Numbered from the stretch's first letter, positions 42,003 to 54,276 are shown. The stretch: DNA of 64,000 nucleotides from Maratus speciosus (GCA_963932465.1 OZ010791.1:619449800-619513799), one strand, 5' to 3'. The notes: generated by a model not told the origin, from the letters alone. Made by a program: numbers and translations.

Positions 42003-42007
42003 AAGGT
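42003..42007. repeat. Target-site duplication AAGGT, right
   Basis: Matches 36552-36556, confirming both element borders. Confidence 0.9.
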
Positions 42008-42506
42008 AGAGTACTTTTCGAGTATTTTCGCATCCATTGAATATTTCACATAAACGCTTTAACATCGATCAGAAGCTTAGATCACATTAGGTGAAGGTCG
42101 TGCAACAGTTGAGCCAACACAGAATGGGAAGAATTTCTGTCTTATATTGACACATTTGCGTCTGAACAAACTCTGGGAAATTGGTTTGAAAGTAAAAGAT
42201 TGCCAAAAATTCACGGGCCTTACGGAGACATTTATAATGTGACTCTGCTGTTTAATTTCTGACATAGTACGTAAGTCGAAGGAAAATTCCATTCGACACA
42301 CAAAAGATAAAGGACGTCCTAAAAAGGTACATGCGCGCTTTAAATTCTTTAAGAAAAGAAAAATCTCGTAAGAAAATGCTTCCTTTTTGCTCCAAGAAGA
42401 TCTGCATATTTGTATCTTAAAAATTTACTGAGTTATAATAGAGAGGTTAAAAGACTCGTGTCATTTTCCCTTACCATTTAAAAGGCTATTTCATCAGTAA
42501 ACTAAA
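42008..42506. other. No recognised gene
   Basis: Flanking sequence of the copia insertion. A 74-codon minus-strand frame (42077-42301) has no motif. Confidence 0.4.
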
Positions 42507-42928
42507 CAAGTTAGAAAATTGTATGTCAAACGTGGCAAATGTGGTGCGTTCGTACTATAACCAGTTTTATAAATATTTTTTGCACCGCATAGTGTACTGA
42601 ATGTATATTTTAGTGCACTTCATAAGTGCATATCGATTTCATTCTGTTCGAAAGGCTGTAACATCCTTAAAATGCACTTGAAATAATTTTTTCCCATGGG
42701 CCGTCATGTAACGGAAAGCTTTTGACTGTCCCTGTCATTAAACTGTACATCCGATTTTCATAAAATTTGAAATGACCCGACAAAATATTGCAACAATTAT
42801 ATATTTAAAATTTCAGACCATTCGGTTGGGTAGTTTTTGCTCTGTTATATGCGGACGGACGGACAGAACGACGACTATAGATGCTACGTATATTTATATA
42901 ATAATAATTTACGAACGCACCTAAAAAG
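42507..42928 (+). repeat. AGGTGCGTTCGTA-ended repeat, single-unit copy
   Basis: Contains GGTGCGTTCGTA (42543) and, inverted, TACGAACGCACCT (42910-42922). Between them is one internal unit (AGGCTGTAACATC..., CTTTTGACTGTCCCTG, TTTCAGACCATTCGG) and a CGGACGGACGGACAGAACG tail. Homology with 55857-56612 extends about 35 bp beyond the left inverted repeat (GTCAAACGTGGCAAATG). Confidence 0.7.
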
Positions 42929-43187
42929 TGTAAACAGGGAGCATTAAAAAATGCATGATGGATAATTGATGGAAATAACTCACTGAGTTTTAAAAATGCC
43001 AGAGGTATGCAGATTTTTAAAAGATCTTGCGGCAGCAAAAGAGGAAATTTTCGACCCATTTTGTGTATAACAGCCGTACAAAAAAAGTAACTTCATATTA
43101 ATGAAATAGTTTTGCCATATATTTTAATAATGTTATTTCGTATCATTCTTTTAGATTGCAGTTTGTATTAACTATTAATCTCGAACA

Positions 43188-43220
<33 letters not shown>

Positions 43221-44480
43221 CGTTTTCAATCTTTTTTTGGAACACCCTCTGGACAATTTTCCATGGTCGATTACTTGCATTAACTGAGAAGGACTTATTG
43301 TTGAGAATTAAAGACGAGTTAAAGAAAAAACATTCTTATTAATTGCGTTTTTTTAATCGACTCTCTCTTTTTAAAAATTTTAGCAAGATAAATTAAATTG
43401 TTCACTATCAATATTTAAATCTAACAAAATTTCGTAAGTGACGGGAAAAGATTAGAAATACAGAGTTAGACACAATACCGGATAATTTTCATATCAGGAA
43501 CAGTTAAATCAGACATTTCGCTCATCAGATAAAATCTTTATGCAACATGTTGATATTCAGCGGATAACAAAGTTATTTTCGTTTGAAATTATTTCATTTT
43601 ATTTCTACGTATATGAGGGAGGAGACGCTTTAATGAAGCGGGCTTCTCCCTCGCAGATTGGGGTATTCCATGTTAACTTTTAGGAAAAGCAGAAGCAAGA
43701 TGACTCATAGGTCATTACCTAGTAATATTTTCAAAATCTAGTTTTCACCATCATAAAGTAAACGTACCGTTCTAGTATTTTCCTCAATTTTACATATTTT
43801 AAAAAGGCGACAATTTTTTCAAAATTTATTGTCTTTTAAAGAATACCCAAAATTAATAGACAAATTGGAAGCTAGAAAGGTGTATATAGTTCGATCACGA
43901 TCAGCTGACATGCGAGTTATGCAAATAATACCAATTTATTCTTTGATTATTATGACAACCAAAACCAGAAATATACATATAATAAGCCTAATTTTCGATT
44001 AAATAAAACGTTTTCTTTACCATTTATGTCATATTAACTAATTTATTTCCCTTTAACGTAGCGAAATGTTCACCACAAGCTAACTTATCGTGGTTGAAAT
44101 ATATGACATACAATCTCAAGAGTTAAATTTAGAGATAAAAAATATTAATGTATGGGTGGAGGGTTTGCGTTTTTATTGTATCAAATTTTAATTGTGTTTT
44201 TATTAAATAAAAAAATCGGATTTTTAAAAAATTTAAATTAAAAAAAAATTTTTTTTTTTAATTCAAAAGCACAATTTTTTTATTTACATTTATTTTACAA
44301 AATGTAATTTTAAAACTATACGTTTTAAAGAAAAGTTCACTAAATCATTAAAACTAATAATTACAAAAGCTTATTTAAATTTATTTGAAATTAAAAAATG
44401 ATAATAAACTTATTCATTTGTTAAATACAAGTATAAAAAGGTTTTAATTTACGTCCACTATTAAGTACTAACTACACCAG
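42929..44480. other. No gene; poly-A tract and short hairpin
   Basis: AT-rich sequence. Poly-A of 27 at 43192-43218. GAGGGAGGAGACGCTTTAAT and TGAAGCGGGCTTCTCCCTC (43616-43654) can fold into a hairpin. Mixed A/T homopolymers lie near 44215-44280. Frames here are short and without motifs. Confidence 0.4.
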
Positions 44481-44890
44481 AAAATATATATTCCAAACAA
44501 CCTTCAAAATATATACTAAAACATAATTACTTTCTTAAAAAAGACGTCAATGTCAATAAAAACATTAAAAATATACAAAAATTGACATGCTTCGATTCGA
44601 TTCATTGAGTCATAATCAATATACAAAAACACAAATACAATGCACATCACAATGTACATCGTATGCAATACACTTTGTATGTAATGATGTGAATTGTATT
44701 TGCAATATACATTCTATGTAATGATGTTAAATGTATTTGTGTTTTTGTATATTATGATGATGATTCAATGAATGAATCGAAACATGTCAATTTTTATATA
44801 TTTTTAATGTTTTTATTGAAATCGACGATTTTTAAGTAAGTAATTGTGTTTTAGTATATATTTTGAAGGTTGTTTGGAATATACATTTTA
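44481..44890. repeat. 410-bp inverted repeat with a GATGA-stem-GAAAC motif
   Basis: The arms start AAAATATATATTCCAAACAA and end TTGTTTGGAATATACATTTT, with long matching stretches such as ATATACTAAAACATAATTAC / AATTGTGTTTTAGTATAT. The centre contains alternating ACAAATACAATGCACATCAC-type blocks. On the plus strand TGATGA (44755-44760) is followed by a six-pair stem GATTCA/TGAATC and GAAAC (44779-44783). The minus-strand arm has a diverged equivalent (GAATCGAAGCATG). Confidence 0.65.
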
Positions 44891-45064
44891 TGGTAAATTT
44901 GGTTGATACTATGTCAAAAGCCGCTTGCAGAACCTTAAAAACCTCATTCATCGCTGTGCCTTTAATATGTGCAGAGAAAAAAAGGATGTTAGCATCAGGA
45001 ATAATGTATATGATGGTTTTCACCTATATTCTCTAAGCCGGGAATACACAGGATTTATCCCCTT

Positions 45065-45345
45065 GTTTATGTAAAGGTCTAAAAGAATATGAAGTTTGAT
45101 GGAATTCCGCGTATTACTTCTTGAGATAGAGCAACCGCGGAAATCGTGTAAAAAGCAGCATAGCAGCGCCAGTTGTTGGGCGATTTACACCCAAACCTAA
45201 TCAGTGTCAATTAATGGCAAGATCTAACAGAAGGTTTCTAACAGAATAGGAAGTTTAGTGGAATTCCGTGCATTAGTTCTTGAAAGAGAGCGTCTACAAA
45301 ATTTGTGTCACATATAGACAGACTGACGGATAGACATTTTCTAAA
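45065..45345 (+). repeat. GTGCATTAGTTCTTGA-type tandem repeat, two units
   Basis: Units starting GAAGTTTGATGGAATTCCGC (45091) and GAAGTTTAGTGGAATTCCGT (45250), period about 159 bp. Each is followed by CTTGAGATAGAGC or a variant. The first contains AGCATAGCAGCGCCAG and GGGCGATTTACAC, and the second a GACAGACTGACGGATAGAC tail. Related to the 145-bp repeat at 63778-64000. Confidence 0.65.
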
Positions 45346-46376
45346 ATTAGTCAAATCGTGTTAACGACCTTCTAAAAACAATTTGTCGAAAACTGAAAGT
45401 AGAAAATCTGCACGAATCCAATACTCTTTTTCTTGCAAAAATAGAAGAAAGGAAAAAGAGAGGAAAAGAAAGAAAACAGAAAAAAGCAGTTTCAGTTAAA
45501 GTCTTCCGTTCCACACCAGAAGTGACAATTTTCTCCAGTTCTCGATTGGAAGCCCTACAAAAGAAGTTGCGAATTTTCAGTTCCATCGAATTTTTCTCCC
45601 TTCTAAAACTCGACTCAGGGTGTCTACAGAAATTGTAAAAAAAAAAAAAAAAAAGTTTCCCGATTTCTTTGACGATCTTTATCAAACTTCTCTGATTTAC
45701 ATTATTAAGAATACACATACGGTAAATTTCACATACTGTTTCCTCGTATAACACACTTATCCAGCTTCTTAATATCTCATTTGGGAGAAAAACAAGACAA
45801 AACATAAAAAATGCCTAACATTAATAAAGTATTGGTTGATAGTTTTATAAATCCAAACTCAAAATTTAGCCTCCAACAAGTTGGCCAATGGATATAGGGT
45901 GACAAGAAAATTACCTCATTATCTCAAAAATGTTCAATTCTAAGACATTACATCTGAAGGGATAGCTTGGATTAAGATGGCCACCTGGTCAGGTTATGCT
46001 AGAGTATCATTTAAAGTTTTCAAAAATGGGTAAATTGCCTTCAATATAAGCGCTATCCACAGAAAAATAGGGAAATCTGATCACCTTAATTTGTGTTAAA
46101 TATCAAAAACTCATACCATGTGCATCTTTTTAAAGATATTCGGAAAGACTAAGCAGCACGTGAAAAAATAGGATATATAAAATAGACAAATCAGTCTCAT
46201 TGGCAAGGTGAAAATGCAAATGTTTTCGCATATAGACAAATTTCCCTGATTTTCGAGTATTTTTACAACTTCCCTGACTTTTCCAGATTGAGAAACCTCC
46301 CTGAATTTTCCATGATTCCCTTATTCTGTAGACACCCTGTACGGCTGCAATGAGTCTTTGGGACTGTACATATATA
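45346..46376. other. No recognised gene
   Basis: The longest non-transposon frame outside the copia and minisatellite elements (152 codons, minus, 45347-45805) lies here. Its content is low-complexity Phe/Ser/Arg with a poly-F run and no domain, so I treat it as chance. Confidence 0.4.
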
Positions 46377-47270
46377 AGGGGCTATGCATATATAACGTTA
46401 TCATTTTAGGGAGGGGGGGGGGGATCTGGCACATGATATCGTAAGATATCTCTAGGGGGAGGGGGGATATGTCTTTTGATATCGTTATCATTTTCGATCC
46501 AACCAAACTTTTCTCTTTTTATTTGTAATTAGTTCTTTATATCAAAATTGTCTGTCTGCTTTTTCATAAAAATAGATAGCAGACTAAAAAAGATAAGTTA
46601 GTATTAAAATCTTTAAATGATTATAAAATTATTTAATTCCAAAATATGGAATACCGCAAAATTTGGCAGTCCTCTTCTTCTGTCATATATGTATGAATAT
46701 ATAATCCGCTATTCGAGAAACTAGGTCCGAAGTGTGTTTGAAATATTGTCTATACTAGTAAAGAAAAGAGAAAGAATTCTGTCCATCTGTTTAGCTTAAA
46801 AGTTCTGCTCCATGTGGGGGCAAGTGCAATAAGACATTATTATTGTTGAATGCATTATGTAACAAAAAGCTATTATTAAATGCGTTTAAATATTAGTTGT
46901 TTCTTTTAAGTGTTATTTTATATAAAATCATTTTATATACATATAATAGTGTTATTTAGTGACTTATCTTCATTTGAATCAACAAAGTATACGAATAATA
47001 AATGTATAACCATATCTATTTCTGTATGTCACTGCAAACAAAATAAAAAAAAAATTGCAAAAATAAAAATATTTTTTTTGACATTGATAACGATATCATA
47101 CGGGGGGGGGGGGGGGGGGGTCCAAAATTTCCAAAAAGTTGATAACATTATATATGCACAGCCCCTAACATTATCAACTTTTTGGAAACTTAGGACCCCC
47201 CCCCCCCCTTAAGATATGCGTTATCAATCCTCGAAACCACCCCCTCTCCTTAAATAATATTGTTATCAGT

Positions 47271-47307
<37 letters not shown>

Positions 47308-47923
47308 TTCCTTTTCTTGTTTTTCTCTTTATAAGCTTGCAATGATATACAGATTCTACATTCCTTATTAGCATGCTTTACTGATTTAAACGAAGGAAAA
47401 AAGTTTAAATATCACTATTATATATGAAATAACTTTATATCAAGTAACACAAGAAATTAATAATAAATAAAAGTATTTAATAATAACTTTTTGTTACGTA
47501 ATGTATTTAATCGTAATATTGTTTTCTTTAAATGGCCCCCCTCACGGGGGGTAAGACGAACTTCTTATAAACTAAACAAGTGGACAATATTCTTCACCAT
47601 TTTTTACTAGTAAACATTTTCTATAACAATGAATTACATATGTGGCAGAAAAATGGAAATGGCGAACGTTGGAATATTTCATATTTTGGAAGGAAATGAT
47701 TTTATAATCATGTAATGGTTTTAATAATAACTTTGTATTTCCATAAAAATAGGTAACAGACTACATTGATGAAAGGAAAAAAAATACAAAAATTTGGTTA
47801 CATAAAAAGTGATAAGATATCAAAAGACAAACATCCCCTCCCCCTACAGATATGTACGATAGCAAGTGCCAGACCCTCCCTCTCTCCTAAAGTGATAACG
47901 TTATATACATACAGCCCCTTTCT
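46377..47923. mobile_element. GGGGCT-ended MITE with a nested or self-inserted copy
   Basis: The left end GGGGCTATGCATATATAACG then TTATCATTTTAGGGAGGGG matches the reverse complement of the right end (GGGGCTGTATGTATATAACG then TTATCACTTTAGGAGAG). The terminal repeats exceed 100 bp and include GATATCTCTAGGGGGAGGGG-type blocks. Inside, 47080-47240 holds another pair of ends meeting tail to tail (TATATGCACAGCCCCTAAC) with G19 at 47102-47120 and C13 at 47196-47208. A poly-T run of about 33 follows at 47270-47302. Confidence 0.65.
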
Positions 47924-48189
47924 AAACAATGCGGGCCTTGCTTATTAGAACCAGCCCACCACGCCTTCGCCACAGACCTGCACGTCGATACACTCCATAA
48001 ACAAAAAACAGAGGCCATTAACTCTTTTGCAACTCGGTTCAAAGAAATTAAAAGCTACTTAAATCCCATGTAAGTACATTAGTATTTGTTTTAGCTCTTT
48101 GTGCGGCCGGTGCACGACCTTCCACGCCACCGAAATTCCATCTCCATCTGGACGAGATGCGGACGGAAACTGGGCATAAAACACGTCCC

Positions 48190-48350
48190 ACCACCCTAAT
48201 TTTGTAATAATAAAAAGCAAGTCAGGGACAAGGCCGGACAAAACAACGTAAGCGGGCGAGTTCCTGGTAGGTGCTTTTCCCGCATTATCGTTAAACGGTC
48301 AAATTCACATTTTTGGCCTTCACTCTCCGTTTTCACCCGGCTGCTTGCAA
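48190..48350 (-). repeat. GTCAGGGACAAGGCCGGAC repeat, copy 1
   Basis: AGTCAGGGACAAGGCCGGAC, GGGCGAGTTCCT, GGTCAAATTCACATTTT and TGGCCTTCACTC occur in the same order at 52995-53115. Two copies at about 85% identity by eye. Class unknown. Confidence 0.6.
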
Positions 48351-48480
48351 AAGAGGAAAAGGAGCGGTTGTCTTTGTGACAGCAGACAATGCAAGATTCG
48401 TTATTTTCTGGTAAAATATTAACTGGTAGATGGATTATAATAAAAATCAATAGTATCAAAATATGACTTTGCTCCCTGAG

Positions 48481-48804
48481 TAAAGGGCAAAACTGGGAAA
48501 TTTCATTAGTGGCCAATGACGAGTAGTTCCAGTTTTATAAGCGGCCACTTTCTTTAAATTAAAAGTACTAAACAGTAACCTTTTGTTAGAATTTCAATTA
48601 GTATTAATATAAAATTTAATAGCCTAAATAAATATGTTAAATATATTACAACAAAAAAAAGTAGAATCCCTGATGGAATACAAGAAAATTTTACTTTCTT
48701 CTTGTGTAGGAAAGTGGCCATAAGGTGGTAGCTGACAGACACTTTTTTAATAGCCACTTTTTCTCATTTAGTGGCCCTGTGACAGAGGCTAATTTTGCTC
48801 TTCA
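48481..48804 (+). mobile_element. hAT-type MITE (GGCC family), copy 2
   Basis: A 324-bp relative of 5060-5400 sharing GGAAATTTCATTAG, AAGTAGAATCC and TAGCCACTTTTTCTCATTTA. Flanks TCCCTGAG (48473-48480) and TCCCTCAG (48805-48812) form an 8-bp target duplication with one mismatch. Confidence 0.75.
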
Positions 48805-48812
48805 TCCCTCAG

Positions 48813-49531
48813 GGTCATGCATAGGGTCCACACAGCTGCCCCGATTTTCAGGGGCTCCAAGGATGATCCCGTGTATCCAACCACTAGGCGGAACAACAAA
48901 GTCTCGATTTTCCATGGTGCACGTATTTTTTAAATTTCGTGTAGTATCATACTATTCATTACTTGGAGTTGGAAGTTAAAGTAAATGAAAAGGGAAAATT
49001 TTAGGATCAAAAGGAAAGGGAACATTTTACTAATACAGGATTTTTGACATCACAAGAACCTATTTATAATGTAAAATTTTTATAGTCCCTTCCAAAAGAA
49101 TGCCTTACAAATCTACCTACTTAAGCGAAAACTTGTCTAAAAGGGCTTTTTTCTTTTACTGTTCTTAGCGATTATGTTTTTACAAGCTTTACGGTACTTT
49201 GTTCAGTAAACACCGTGTAAACGGAACCTGTTTATAACAGAATTCTGTATTAAATGTGATGGTTCAAATATAACATTTTGGGTTTATGGGTTGTATACTC
49301 CAAAAGATAGATATACAAATAATTGATTTCGGATATAAGTTAACAAATATGGGCCATTTTCAAAATCCCCTGATATATTTTGTCCCAGAGTAAAAAGAAG
49401 AAAATTCAAACACACATTAATATTTAAACTTTGATTTGAGCTATCCATTATATAAAGAATACTATATTAAATATTTCTAGCATTAAAAAAAAAAAAATCA
49501 ATAAAAATTTGAGATATAAATTAATATCACT
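48813..49531. other. No recognised gene
   Basis: Mixed composition with a GC-richer start (48813-48905, CAGCTGCCCCGATTTTCAGG). An 84-codon frame across the MITE end has no motif. Confidence 0.4.
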
Positions 49532-50910
49532 CAGGGTCGGCAAAAACCCAACCCACCCGGGTTTTTGTGGATTTTATTTTTCTGTATATTTATATAATAC
49601 ATGTGTGTACTCATTTAAAAATATATTTATTAAGTTACACTTTTTAATTACATCTGATCTATTTATTACTAATTAATATTATTTAAAATATCAGTTAATA
49701 AATTTATTCTATCCTGATATTAGTATTAAGTTAATACTAATATCAGAATAAATTTATTAACCGATATTACAAAATAATATTTATACTATTAATAATAAAT
49801 ATTAATTGTTATTAATACTATTACTATTACAATTATCTTAATACTATTAAGTGATAAAAGTTAATTCTTATCTTATAACTTTTAAATACATTTTAGTCGT
49901 CATAATGAATAATTAATTTTTATTTTTGTAGTAACTATAATAATTAAAGCTGCTATAATAATTAGTAACTATAATAATTAAACTAGCTGCCTTCGCCCTC
50001 TAGCGAGCCCTCCTTTTATTGGGGCCTCTAATAATATGAAATCTCGAAGCAAACGAACCTTGAACAGAGTCCCCGCTGCCTACGGCACCGTATAGCAGTC
50101 GTGCGTGCATGCACTGCCCTCCTTTTAAACGAATTTCTAATATATACGTAAATCTCGAACCCAGTCCTTGCTGAATACACCTACAGCACCATGTTGCAGG
50201 CGTGCTGAGGCGAAAGGCTTAATCAACGGAAGAGAAACAAGCTGAAACATGGATAATGCAGTATCATTCAGAGTGGTTACCTGCAATTATTGGCACATAA
50301 AATTAAAGACAGACTATTTTCCTAAATCACTTTTCTCAGAAAATATTGTGTCACAATTTTCAGCTTCAAAATGGTGGGAAATTCTTAAAGGAAAAGTACA
50401 GAAAAAGAAAAACAACAAGTTAGATTGTGATTTTTGTAGTTTTTTCCAATCTCTGCATTCTGTTATATCTAGCTCTGCTTCCATCGAGAAAATTGTCTCT
50501 ACATTTGGATTCATATGGTCTAAAATGCAGAACAGACTAGGCTCAGAGCAGTGTGAAAAATTAGTGAAGATTTATAAATATTACCATAAAAATCAAAGTA
50601 AATGTGATTTTGATTGGTAAACTAAAAAAGATCAATCATAATTATTCTAAATATATTACATTGTATAAATTATATGAAATATATATTTAAAAATTAAATA
50701 TTCTGAAATAACTACTACCTGATTACCACAAATACGACTGATTTTTATTTATTTATTTTTATGCAATTTTGATAAAAGAAACTACCTAGGTTTTGGGCTT
50801 AAAAGGTAAACTTGTATTTTGTATTATTAAATACTATAGGGGGGATTTGCAGACTCAGAAATGATTTTTAGCAAAAACCCGTTTTTAACAAAAACCCAGG
50901 TGGGTTTTTG
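49532..50910 (+). mobile_element. hAT transposon remnant
   Basis: The left terminus is CAGGGTCGGCAAAAACCC with CCACCCGGGTTTTTGTGG. The right side (50872-50910) carries AAAAACCCAGGTGGGTTTTTG in parts AAAAACCCAGG and TGGGTTTTTG, with its last bases diverged. The body includes an AT-rich region with a palindrome (AATACTAATATCAG) and ends with a hAT C-terminal domain (50249-50620). A CTAGCTGCCTTCGCCCTC block at 49982 suggests a separate insertion. The 5' part of the transposase is missing. Confidence 0.65.
50249..50620 (+). pseudogene. hAT transposase C-terminal dimerisation domain, fragment
   Basis: The frame encodes 123 residues. ENIVSQFSASKWWEILKG is followed by FFQSLHSVISSSASIEKIV and STFGFIWSKMQNRLGSEQCE with KLVKIYKYY. 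This is the hAT dimerisation signature: helix, Ser-rich SSASxE, STFGFIxSKxxNRL, and KLVxI. In complete enzymes this region joins the two lobes of the RNase-H-like catalytic domain and mediates oligomerisation. The zinc-finger and catalytic Asp regions that should precede it are not found upstream, so this is a truncated remnant. It is open to its natural end with a TAA stop, perhaps a domesticated or recently decayed fragment, but nothing here indicates function. Confidence 0.8.
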
Positions 50911-51144
50911 TTATGTTTGTAATAGATTTACTGAACATTACAAAATTACTGAAAATTTTCATCTTTAAATTTTTTTAAAGTTTCAAAAATCAACCTCTTT
51001 TGAAGTGACTTAAGTCCCTAAATTTCAGAACATGACACATCAATAATGCTTAAATTAAATTGAAATGATGGAAATTTATAGCCACAAGTTTTGACCACAG
51101 AGAAATTTATACAAGAACTTGTTCTAACAATATTATATATATGT

Positions 51145-52062
51145 AGGGGAGAGTGGGGTGGAATGGGACAGTAGGTTGTTCTCTTTATGTACCATTCTAA
51201 TCATTTCAGCAATCGCACATTAGATGAAGCAATGGTACCCTAAACTTCAGCTGAAGAAAGTAGATGATCTGCATAAGCTTTCGATTGTATAAAGAAAAAT
51301 ATTATTTCAAGAATCAAAAGTAAATTTGCTTTATATACTTTTTATGTTTTTTTGTATATTAACGACTTGTTTATGCGTAGATGCAATAGTTTCCCCATTT
51401 ATGGAACATTATACTGTATATTATCCCTAATTTAAACTATGCTTAAAAGCAGCATTTTTGTTTGCACAAGAAGTTTAACACAAAAGAAGGTAGAGGGAGG
51501 AATGGGACATGCCAGCAAAGGGAGGAATGGGGCATGTCTAATTCCTTCTTTTTAATAAGATAAATGTAAATTGCTACTATGCAAATATTTTTCGAGAGTA
51601 GTATATTAATTATAACGTTATAAATATATCCATTTGCTTCAAAATGTAAGTAAATTAAACTGGTGACTTTTTAATGTCATCTCTGACTGACAATCCTGAA
51701 TTTTCCTTCCAGTGATGAAGGTAATGGAATTTGATATTGTAGAACAGACATTATCAACCTACAATGTTTGTTAGACTGTATATACAAGCAAACACCAGAC
51801 TATTTGGGCCATATATCATACATTGTTTTATAGCTGTCCCATACCTCCCTGTTAGAGGGGAGGTTTGAGACACATTTTGAAATTTACACTTTCTTTATCT
51901 ATGAAATTTTTTCTGCAAATTATGTTTCTATATTGTTCAAGGACATTACAATGTGTTTCATTTTGTATTCTATATATCGAAATTTTTGTTTTTGTGTCAA
52001 ATAAAGTTGATTTTCTTATTTTTGTAAAAAGTGTCCATTCCTCCCCACTCTCCCCTATATAT
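51145..52062 (+). mobile_element. GGGGAGAGTGGGG-ended element, copy at 51 kb
   Basis: Starts TAGGGGAGAGTGGGGTGG then AATGGGACAGTAGG and ends with the reverse complement TAGGGGAGAGTGGGGAGG then AATGGACAC. Internal GGGAGGAATGGGACATG-type motifs recur near 51500 and CCATACCTCCC near 51840. Frames at 51852-52127 on both strands are not convincing. The AGGGGAGAGTGGGG end is identical to that at 11105. Confidence 0.7.
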
Positions 52063-52152
52063 TCATATAAATTATTGAATTTTAAGAAAATCATATCTCT
52101 ATTTCTTAGTTGAAAGAAAAACAACAATAGAATGATGGGAAAAGGATATTAA

Positions 52153-52672
52153 CCCTTTATGTACTGAATTATGAAAATTTTATGTTTTAAAGCATTTTTC
52201 GTGAATTATTTAAACTACATTAGAAGATTTACATAATCATTTAATAAATTTTAGAAGGATTATAGAAGGATTGGAAGATTTAAATTCAATATAAATTTAA
52301 TTAAATTTGAATTTATAGGGATTTTGTGCAATATTTATAACCTCACTCAAATCTTTTATAATATTTTTCTTAGTATTTTGTAGAATTAGGATATATATAC
52401 AAATATAATGGCTTTACAATAGAAATATTCCTGAATTAAAAAATTCTCCCCCCTCCCATCCAACGCCAAGAAAGCTGAAAAGATGCAAAGGTAAAAGAAA
52501 TCATCCTTTTAAAAATATTTTTATTTTGTGTAACCAATAATGCTTTTGGAACAAGATAAAGTAAAGTATCTATAACTCATTCTAAACTGTATTACAACTA
52601 ATCGATGTATTAAATAAATTTTATAACAAGTTATTTTAGTGGTACTTATAAGTACCGTCAGTAGATAAAGGG
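52153..52672 (+). mobile_element. piggyBac-type MITE (CCCTTTATG ends)
   Basis: A 520-bp unit between TTAA (52149-52152) and TTAA (52673-52676). The left terminus CCCTTTATGTACTGA and right terminus, in reverse complement CCCTTTATCTACTGACGG, match well. It contains ACTTATAAGT near the right end. No coding frame. Confidence 0.8.
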
Positions 52673-52994
52673 TTAATATTAAAATACATTAAAAAATGTG
52701 CAGTAACAGACTTGACATTTGGTAACGGATTTGACACTAATCCGTTTATATAGATTCATATCTCAAAAAAAAAGGAAAAAAAAATTGTTGTTTGTTTTTT
52801 TTAACGCTAGAAATATCTAATATGGTCTTCATAAAATGCATAACTCAAATTAAACTTTATATATTAATGTATGTTTGAATTTTCTTCTTTTTCTCTGGGA
52901 CAGAATATGTAAGCTAATTTTGAAAATGACCCTTATCCAATAAGTTAATTTTTGACCAATTTTCGCGGCAGCAAGTACTCCTACCACCAACAGC

Positions 52995-53125
52995 TGTTTG
53001 GAAAAAGTCAGGGACAAGGCCGGACAGAACAACGTAATCGGGCGAGTTCCTAGTAAAGTGCTTTTCCTGCATTGCTGTTGAACGGTCAAATTCACATTTT
53101 CTGGCCTTCACTCCTTTCCTTTTTT
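52995..53125 (-). repeat. GTCAGGGACAAGGCCGGAC repeat, copy 2
   Basis: Same order of blocks as 48190-48350, with ACGTAATCGGGCGAGTTCCT and TTTTCTGGCCTTCACTCC. Confidence 0.6.
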
Positions 53126-53427
53126 CTCTCTCTCTTTCACGCTGTAAACGAAGGATGATGCAAAGAGATAAGGCAGGCCTTCGCCTTAGATTTATTGAAT
53201 AGTGTTCAACAGGATCTACTGAGAACACGGAACAATAGAGTTTGGAATTACAGGCTTTTGAGAATTACGCATGCGTGCCACAAATTTTAAAATAATCTTT
53301 CTGGGTGGTATATTAGACTTCTATAAATATTTGTCACAGGTGACAAAAATAACTAAAACTATTTCGCAAATGCAAACAATGGTTCTTTCTCTTTCTCCCC
53401 TCCCTCCCTCCTCAGATTATACTTAAC

Positions 53428-53880
53428 CCTTCGTGACTCAATAATTTCAATTCAGGGCCGAAACTAGGGGGGGGGGGGGGAGGGGCAGAGGGGACATGTG
53501 CCCCGGGCGCCAGAACGAAGAGGCGCCAAATGAAGGATTATACCTTTGGAATGGATCCTTTTCTTCTGATGGACTGATGGCTTCCATTATTATGAAACAT
53601 TCATTATAAATGAAGTGTTAGATGAAGATGAAAGAGCAGTCGTAAAAAGTTAGAACTCTGATTTTCGGGACCGAATGGGGGAAAAAAATGGCCATAATTT
53701 TTTTTTCAAAAAAAAAAAAATTATGGCCATTTTTTTAAGCTAAAAAACAAATATTTTGGAATTCACAAACACTTTAATAATAATTAGATAAATGCCATTA
53801 AGTGGCCCACTACTAGGGCATTTAGCTTAATTTGTCCGTTTACAAAGCTATTATTTTATGAAAGAAAAATAAATCGTCCT
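53428..53880 (+). repeat. TTAACCCTTCGTGACTCA end followed by hAT-style CAGGGCC terminus
   Basis: TTAACCCTTCGTGACTCA (53424-53441) looks like a piggyBac-type left end. It is cut at 53455 by CAGGGCCGAAACTAGGGGG, then GCCCCGGGCGCCAGAACG, a terminus style common in hAT elements. Right ends of both were not located. A 13-bp ATTATGGCCATTT palindromic block repeats at 53690 and 53720. Confidence 0.4.
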
Positions 53881-53907
53881 TTATGAGTGCTTTTAAAGAT
53901 AATCATA

Positions 53908-53913
<6 letters not shown>

Positions 53914-53942
<29 letters not shown>
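53914..53942 (+). repeat. Poly-A tract of about 29
   Basis: Homopolymer within an otherwise AT-rich segment. The 86-codon frame through it (53883-54143) is lysine-rich because of it. Confidence 0.9.
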
Positions 53943-53944
<2 letters not shown>

Positions 53945-54276
53945 TTTCAAAAACAATTTAAAGAATATACCACTAAGAAACGTTGTACAAAGTTTCATAA
54001 ATTATCAATTCGTAGAAATTTTAATACATATCAATTTAAATATGACAAATCTTCAAAAAATGCACTCGAACATAAATGCATTTAAATCCTGGATAAAAGC
54101 GTGGGAATCGCATACAGTGCAACATAAAAAAAAGAAAAGGTAGTATCTTACGTGCTAATTATCACATTTACATGCGGTATATGTCATGATATTCCAAAAA
54201 TTCCAGTATTATTTAAAAGAAAAATTTAATAATATTACTTTTTTCCCCGATAATTTCGTGCCTCGGACTACTTTAA

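Noticed and set aside
45347..45805. 152-codon minus-strand frame
   Set aside because: Low-complexity Phe/Ser/Arg content with a homopolymer run. No domain, splice context or repeat-coding partner.
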